Assembly: GCF_001905735.1 (NCBI RefSeq)
Contig: NZ_LISW01000001.1
Span: 62,001-126,000, forward strand
DNA length: 64,000 bases
Reading direction: 5' to 3'
Source of the DNA: Streptomyces sp. CB01249
GTDB lineage: Bacteria; Actinomycetota; Actinomycetes; Streptomycetales; Streptomycetaceae
In this document: one piece after another, positions 59,723 through 64,000 of the stretch
Position numbering within the stretch: the first letter of the stretch is position 1
Layout of the letters: the number at the start of each line of letters is the position of its first letter
Made by a program: the position numbers and the translations under genes
Notes under the pieces: model-generated
Database searches by the model: none
What the model was told of the DNA's origin: nothing
Seen by the model: the letters and a program-made list of their open reading frames with translations, nothing else

Positions 59723-59952
59723 CGTCACTCTCCTCGGACCATCGTGGTGGCCGTACGGGAAAACGGGGCCGGCGCGCCGGGGTGCGGTGCGAGTTGTGTA
59801 CGCCCCGTGCAGATGCTTGCACCACCGGGCGTGGGATGCGCTCCGGCCGCGCCGTCAGGTCCGGGATCTCGTCCCAGGCGGACCGGTTTGTCCTGGTATA
59901 ACCGCTTGGCCGTGGTTACGGGCAGCCGGGCGTCTGGGCGAGGATGGCACGC

Positions 59953-60774
59953 ATGAAGCCCATCATCTCCGCATCCGAATGCGCGAGCGAACTGGCGGGG
60001 CCGCGTCCGCCGGTGCTCCTGGACGTACGTTGGCAGCTGGGTGGCCCGCACGGCCGGCCCGACTACGAGGCGGGGCACATCCCCGGCGCGGTCTTCGTGG
60101 ACCTCGACGCGGAGCTCGCCGGACCGGCGGGCAGCGGCGGCCGCCATCCGCTGCCCGACCCGGCGGAGTTCGGCGCCGCGATGCGCCGCGCCGGAGTCCG
60201 CCGGGACAGCCCGGTCGTCGTCTACGACGGTGGTCAGGGCTGGGCGGCCGCCCGGGCCTGGTGGCTGCTGCGCTGGGCCGGGCACGCCGACGTACGGGTG
60301 CTGGACGGCGGCCTCGCGGCCTGGACCGGGGAGCTGTCGAAGGAGACCCCGGACCCGGCCGAGGGCGACTTCGTGCCCGCCCCGGGAGCGCTGCCGCTGC
60401 TCGACGCGGACGGCGCCGCGGCCCTGGCCCGCTCGGGTGTCCTGCTCGACGCGCGGGCGGCCGAGCGCTACCGGGGCGATGTGGAACCCATCGACCGGAT
60501 CGGCGGCCACATCCCCGGCGCGCTCTCCGCGCCGACCGGCGAGAACGTGGACGCGGACGGCCGCTTCCTGAACCCCGAGCGCCTGGCCGCCCGGTTCGCC
60601 GGGCTGGGCGTCGAAGGGGAGGTCGGCGTCTACTGCGGATCGGGCGTGTCCGGGGCCCAGCAGGTGCTGGCGCTGGAACTCGCCGGGCACCGGGCCGCCC
60701 TCTACGCGGGCTCCTGGTCCGACTGGTCCGCCGACGAGTCGCGCCCGGTCGCCACCGGACCCGACCCCAGCTAA
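59953..60774 (+). CDS. Sulfurtransferase, 3-mercaptopyruvate type (two rhodanese domains)
   Basis: A 273-aa tandem rhodanese. The first domain is inactive (its loop is GQGWAAARAW). The second has the active loop CGSGVSG with Cys228, the CG[S/T]G form typical of 3-mercaptopyruvate sulfurtransferases rather than thiosulfate sulfurtransferases. DVRWQLGG and GHIPGAVFVDLD are standard. I prefer ATG 59953 with GAGG 9 nt ahead; an ATG at 59944 gives three more residues. It moves sulfur for cysteine breakdown, cyanide detoxification or thiolation. Confidence 0.93.
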   Translation: MKPIISASECASELAGPRPPVLLDVRWQLGGPHGRPDYEAGHIPGAVFVDLDAELAGPAGSGGRHPLPDPAEFGAAMRRAGVRRDSPVVVYDGGQGWAAARAWWLLRWAGHADVRVLDGGLAAWTGELSKETPDPAEGDFVPAPGALPLLDADGAAALARSGVLLDARAAERYRGDVEPIDRIGGHIPGALSAPTGENVDADGRFLNPERLAARFAGLGVEGEVGVYCGSGVSGAQQVLALELAGHRAALYAGSWSDWSADESRPVATGPDPS

Positions 60775-60802
60775 CGGCACGCCGTCGTCGCGGGACGACG
60801 CA

Positions 60803-60836
60803 CAAGGGCCCGTACGCGCTCGCGTACGGGCCCTTG
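60803..60836. terminator. Bidirectional terminator between the sulfurtransferase gene and sepH
   Basis: Perfect palindrome CAAGGGCCCGTACGCG, CT, CGCGTACGGGCCCTTG (16-bp arms) 28 nt after the sulfurtransferase stop and 9 nt past the sepH stop. Confidence 0.85.
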
Positions 60837-60845
60837 GCATGCCGT

Positions 60846-61904
60846 CTAGTCCTGCTTCTTGCGGCGGGTGCCGAAGACGATCTCGTCCCAGCTGGGCACG
60901 GCGGCTCTGCGCCCGGGCCGGACGCCGTCCGCCTCGGCCTGCCGGTCCGTCGTCCCCGTCAGCCGGTCGCGGTGACCGGCGACCGCGCGCGGCATCAGGA
61001 CGTCCGCGTACGCGGAGCCCGCTCCGGCCGACGCGGCCGGCGGCTCCTCGGCCTCCGGCTCCCGCTCCGGCGGCTCGATCGCCGGGGGCTCGGGCGGCGC
61101 GGGCCGCTCCGGTACGACCATGTCACCGCGGAAGCTGGGCACGGCCTCCAGCAGGCTGGTGAGGGAATCCCGCTCGCTCGCGGTCACCCCGGCGATCCGC
61201 TCCTCGGGCTCCGGGGGCGGCGGCGGGGCCGGACGCTCGATCTGCCGGTCCAGCGCGCGGTCCAGCGGCCGGTCGCGCGGCAGCCGGGCGATCCGGGGCA
61301 CGAACGGGAAGCTGGGCTCGGGCGCGGCGACCTCGTCCGTCTCGCCGATCAGCGAACGGGCCTCGTCGTCCACGGCCTGGACCAGCCGGCGCGGCGGGTC
61401 GTACGTCCAGCTCGCCGAGTGCGGCTCACCCGCGACCCGGTAGACGAGCAGGACCTCCCAGGTGCCGTCGTCGCGGCGCCAGGAGTCCCACTGGACGGTT
61501 TCCTTGTCGGCGCCGCGCAGCAGCAGCCGCTCCTGCACCGCCTCGCCGAGCTGGGGGCCGGTGTTCTCGCCGGGACGGCGCACGGGAGTCTTCCGGGCCC
61601 GCTCGGCCATGAAGGCGCGCTCCGCGAGCACGGGGCCCTCGAAACGGCGGACACGGTCGACGGGGATCCCGGCGAACTGGGCGACCTCCTCGGCGGAGGC
61701 GCCGGCTCGTATCCGTGCCTGGATGTCGCGCGGGCGGAGGTGGCTCTCCACCTCGATCTCGATCTGGCCGAGCCGGGCGCGGTCGTTGCGCACGGCGGCT
61801 CGCAGCCGCTCGTCGATCGGAAGCGTGTACTCCGTACTGTCCGCAGCTTTGAGCACCAGTCGTGTGCCGTCGTTGGAGACGGCCACGACACGCAGTTCGG
61901 GCAT
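60846..61904 (-). CDS. sepH: FtsZ-regulating cell-division protein SepH (DUF3071)
   Basis: A 352-aa protein. The N-terminal 165 residues are the DUF3071 domain with a helix-turn-helix-like core (LRPRDIQARIRAGASAEEVA, QFAGIPVDRVRRFE). The C-terminal half is Pro/Glu-rich and ends in the conserved WDEIVFGTRRKKQD. SepH binds FtsZ and stimulates its assembly in streptomycetes and other actinobacteria; position after the sulfurtransferase matches S. coelicolor sepH as I recall. The ATG at 61904 follows GGGAGG. A 17-nt palindrome lies 166-182 bp upstream. Confidence 0.9.
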   Translation of the reverse strand: MPELRVVAVSNDGTRLVLKAADSTEYTLPIDERLRAAVRNDRARLGQIEIEVESHLRPRDIQARIRAGASAEEVAQFAGIPVDRVRRFEGPVLAERAFMAERARKTPVRRPGENTGPQLGEAVQERLLLRGADKETVQWDSWRRDDGTWEVLLVYRVAGEPHSASWTYDPPRRLVQAVDDEARSLIGETDEVAAPEPSFPFVPRIARLPRDRPLDRALDRQIERPAPPPPPEPEERIAGVTASERDSLTSLLEAVPSFRGDMVVPERPAPPEPPAIEPPEREPEAEEPPAASAGAGSAYADVLMPRAVAGHRDRLTGTTDRQAEADGVRPGRRAAVPSWDEIVFGTRRKKQD

Positions 61905-62399
61905 GGGGACCTCCCGGGTGGTGCCTGCCGACGTCACGTGCGTCGCTGCTTCCGCTAGTCGAGTGTGGCCTGCCCGGGTGCAGCCTGCCACAACATTGCC
62001 GTGTTGCCCGGCGTGTCGGGCGTGAGCCCTTGATCGCCGGTATGCCACGGTAGCCCGTACGCAACGCAAAGTGACCGATGGTCACTCCGTGTAGCTGGCC
62101 GCCGTGCGATGCCGTGCGCCGCCGGATCGAGTGCCTCCTTCGGCCCCCTCCCGAAGGTTCCGGACGCCCGCTCGGGAGTCCGGCCCCAGGGCTCGCCACA
62201 GTACTCCATTCGGGCCATGTGGGTGGACCGCCGCGCCGTCGAAGTTCTCGTGAGGTGCGGGAGTTGGCCTACCCCTCCTGACGCCTCCCGCTCATGATCC
62301 GTGTCGTGCTTCACATAATCCACGCAACCGGAACTTTCGGCTTCGCTCACGTGTCCCTAGTTGGTGCATGGTGGGAGAGATGTCAATCAAGGGCTGGAA
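61905..62399. other. Divergent sepH / membrane protein intergenic region
   Basis: 495 bp without a convincing gene. It contains the palindrome at 62070-62086. Nothing else with a clear motif was found; a TTG/GTG frame running through 62294-62399 is treated as a leader. Confidence 0.45.
62070..62086. promoter_or_regulatory. Palindrome upstream of sepH, AGTGACC-GAT-GGTCACT
   Basis: Perfect 7-nt arms with a 3-nt centre, 166-182 bp upstream of sepH and over 300 bp upstream of the divergent gene. The spacing rules out a classic Crp site. Candidate operator of an unidentified regulator. Confidence 0.45.
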
Positions 62400-63404
62400 A
62401 TGGTGCAGAAGCCGGAAAGCGACATAGAACCCAAGGAGAGGCGGATCGATCTGAGCCTGCCCCAGGTGGCGGGCAGTGCGGTCGCCGCGGTGGCGGCGGC
62501 CGTGGCGGCTTCCCAGCTCGGTGTGTACGGAACCATCGCGGGCGCCGGAGTCATGAGCGTCGTGGCGACCTGCGGCGGCTCGGTCTTCCAGCACTTCTTC
62601 CGTCGTACGGGGGAGCAGATCCGCGAGGTCACGGTCCAGGTGAAGCACCCGGACCGCGAGGTGACCGTTTACACCCGCGAGACCGGGGCGCGGCGGCCGG
62701 AGCCCTCGCCGCAGGAGACCGTCCTGCTGGGAGCGGTGGACGACGCCACCACGGTGCTGCGCCGGGCGGACCCGCGGCCGGACGAGACGATGCTCCTGCG
62801 CCGGGCCGACCCGGACGAGACGACGCTCCTGCGCCGCGTGGAGCCCGACGCGACGACCGTGCTGCGCAGCCCCGCCGCCGGTGCCGGGCGCGACGAGGAG
62901 TTCTCCGAGGCGACCACGCACGGCACCCGGCTGCGTGGCTGGAAGCGGTCGGCGATCGGCGCGGCCGTGGTCTTCGCGGTCTCGATGGCCGGCATCACCA
63001 CCTACGAACTGATCTCCGGCGACGACCTGAGCGGCGGCCATGGGACGACCGTGGGCTCCGTCGTACGCGGTGGGCACGGCAGCGGGTCTTCCACGCCCGG
63101 GCCCGCCGAAACCACCGGACCCGGCCAGGACGGGACGAACCCCGGCCGCCAGGACGAGAGCGGCACGGCGACGCCCGGCACCGGCGGCCGGGACGAGGAC
63201 GGCACCGCCCCGCGGCCGGACCGCAGCGGCGCTCCCACCGAAGGGGCGACGCCTTCGCCCACCCCCTCGGACCCGGCGGGCGGCGGCGTCGAGCCCACGC
63301 CCACGCCCACCCCGAGCGCCACGGACGGCGGCGAGAGCGCGACGCCCGACCCGACGGCCACGGACGGCGCTCCGGCGCCCGCGGGCACCGGAGCGGGGGA
63401 GTGA
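62400..63404 (+). CDS. Membrane protein with phased threonine repeats and Pro/Thr-rich tail
   Basis: A 334-aa protein that I do not recognise. Residues 1-100 include a hydrophobic Ala-rich stretch (21-62, one or two membrane passes). Five repeats of a [DE]xT[VML]L element follow (Thr107, 118, 130, 142, 153), spaced 11-12 residues, and look like serine/threonine-kinase or FHA-binding sites. A membrane helix (about 184-206) precedes a Pro/Ser/Thr/Gly-rich tail (210-334), probably outside. The ATG at 62400 follows AAGGG; upstream in-frame TTG/GTG codons lack a site. It is divergent from sepH. Confidence 0.65.
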   Translation: MVQKPESDIEPKERRIDLSLPQVAGSAVAAVAAAVAASQLGVYGTIAGAGVMSVVATCGGSVFQHFFRRTGEQIREVTVQVKHPDREVTVYTRETGARRPEPSPQETVLLGAVDDATTVLRRADPRPDETMLLRRADPDETTLLRRVEPDATTVLRSPAAGAGRDEEFSEATTHGTRLRGWKRSAIGAAVVFAVSMAGITTYELISGDDLSGGHGTTVGSVVRGGHGSGSSTPGPAETTGPGQDGTNPGRQDESGTATPGTGGRDEDGTAPRPDRSGAPTEGATPSPTPSDPAGGGVEPTPTPTPSATDGGESATPDPTATDGAPAPAGTGAGE

Positions 63405-63411
63405 GCCCGGG

Positions 63412-64000
63412 TCAGTCGCCCAGCACCCGGCGCAGGTAGTCGTTGCCGAACAGCCGGTCCGGGTCCAGCCGGTCGCGTACGGCCGTGAACTCGCCGAAAC
63501 GCGGATACACCCCGGAGAGGTACGCGGCGTCCCTGGTGTTGATCTTGCCCCAGTGCGGGCGGCCGCCGTGCGCGGTCATGATCCGCTCCACCGCGGTGAA
63601 GTACGCCTGGTAGGGCGTGCCCCGGTACATGTGGACGGCGATGTACGCGCTCTCCCGGCCCGACGCCGTGGAGAGCGCGATGTCGTCGGCGGGCGCGGTG
63701 CGCACCTCCACCGGGAAGCTGATCCGCAGCGGCGAGCTGTCCACCATCGCCCGGACCTCGCGCAGCGCCTCGACCGCGGCCTCACGCGGCAGTGCGTACT
63801 CCATCTCCACGAACCGCACCCGGCGCGGGCTGGTGAACACCTTGTACGGGATGTCGGTGTACGTACGCGCCGACAGGGCCCGGCTGGAGATCCTGGCGAT
63901 CGAGGGGATCGTGGCGGGTACGGCCCGGCCGAGCGCGCAGGCGACCTGGAAGACGCCGTTGGACAGCAGCTCGTCCTCGACCCAGCCGCTGACCTTGCCG
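63412..64000 (-). CDS. D-arabinono-1,4-lactone oxidase family flavoenzyme (5' end outside window)
   Basis: The C-terminal 195 residues of an FAD-dependent sugar-lactone or alditol oxidase; the frame stays open to the end of the window. The ALO domain is recognised by RVRFVEMEYALP, the block AYIAVHMYRGTPY and the flavin-proximal RPHWGKINTRDAAYL. It ends in FGNDYLRRVLGD, typical of the family. A GTG at 63840 is an internal codon, not the start. The gene converges with the upstream membrane protein gene, 7 nt apart. Substrate unknown. Confidence 0.85.
   Translation of the reverse strand, partial: GKVSGWVEDELLSNGVFQVACALGRAVPATIPSIARISSRALSARTYTDIPYKVFTSPRRVRFVEMEYALPREAAVEALREVRAMVDSSPLRISFPVEVRTAPADDIALSTASGRESAYIAVHMYRGTPYQAYFTAVERIMTAHGGRPHWGKINTRDAAYLSGVYPRFGEFTAVRDRLDPDRLFGNDYLRRVLGD

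Noticed and set aside
62070..62086. Crp-type reading of the sepH palindrome
   Set aside because: The spacer between GTGA and TCAC is 7 nt, one too many for Crp.
1..64000. tRNA, rRNA, CRISPR, insertion sequence or prophage elements
   Set aside because: I saw no cloverleaf-type sequences, no regularly spaced direct repeats with spacers, no transposase or integrase and no phage genes.

Overview
The window is core chromosome of a Streptomyces. GC content is very high, GTG/TTG starts and 4-nt stop/start overlaps are common, and the gene set is diagnostic: principal sigma factor hrdB next to the sporulation regulator whiH, the lexA / nrdR-nrdJ block, topoisomerase IV genes parE and parC, ptsH with a DasR-type operator, and the FtsZ regulator gene sepH. 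From memory, the order matches the S. coelicolor SCO58xx region (lexA, nrdRJ, whiH, hrdB, parE, parC, ptsH, sepH). I see no tRNA, rRNA, insertion sequence, prophage, attachment site or CRISPR array.

Layout. 1-3.7 kb: end of a siderophore operon (two IucA/IucC-type NIS synthetases flanking an IucB-like acyltransferase). 3.7-10.7 kb: DinG-type helicase, convergent lexA with its own LexA box, then class II ribonucleotide reductase nrdRJ behind two NrdR boxes 32 bp apart. 10.7-15.8 kb: TerD-like protein, a DUF4937-type protein, a histidine phosphatase, an ADP-ribosylglycohydrolase and a DUF4173 membrane protein. 15.9-18.4 kb: DHA2-type MFS exporter and divergent TetR regulator with a perfect palindromic operator. 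18.5-25.4 kb: RNase HII, two unknown proteins, a RecQ helicase fused to a phosphoribosyltransferase-like domain, a divergent DUF4192 protein (the shared promoter region holds a 33-nt palindrome made of two perfect DnaA boxes), and an NrtR-like NUDIX protein.

25.5-31.5 kb: fused ABC ATPase-permease with degraded catalytic motifs, whiH, hrdB, a secreted trypsin-like protease and a small zinc-binding protein. 31.9-38.8 kb: parE, a membrane protein in an overlapping operon with a NarL-type two-component system, then DUF485 plus a cation/acetate-type symporter. 38.8-44.2 kb: an unknown protein, a LacI regulator, two divergent citrate-synthase-like genes (one with an N-terminal helix-turn-helix) and a CobW-type metallochaperone. 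44.2-51.0 kb: parC, a pair of M16 peptidases, and a c-di-AMP (ydaO) riboswitch controlling an M23 cell-wall hydrolase. 51.2-58.1 kb: GntR regulator, ptsH, a GNAT/acyl-CoA-synthetase fusion, a DUF5998 protein overlapping a phosphodiesterase, and thymidine kinase. 58.1-64 kb: MerR regulator with a divergent membrane protein, a VOC-domain protein, a mercaptopyruvate-type sulfurtransferase, sepH, a membrane protein with phased threonine repeats, and the 3' end of a sugar-lactone-oxidase-like flavoenzyme.

Functional threads are replication, repair and nucleotide supply (DinG, LexA, NrdRJ, RNase HII, RecQ, topoisomerase IV, thymidine kinase), development and cell division (WhiH, HrdB, SepH, M23 hydrolase), and carbon metabolism and transport (HPr, citrate-synthase-like enzymes, acetate-type symporter). 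I found no clearly new multi-gene system. The most unusual signals are regulatory: the inverted DnaA-box palindrome, overlapping alternative hairpins after parE, palindromes between the citrate-synthase-like genes, and a run of leaderless promoters with constant -10-to-start spacing.
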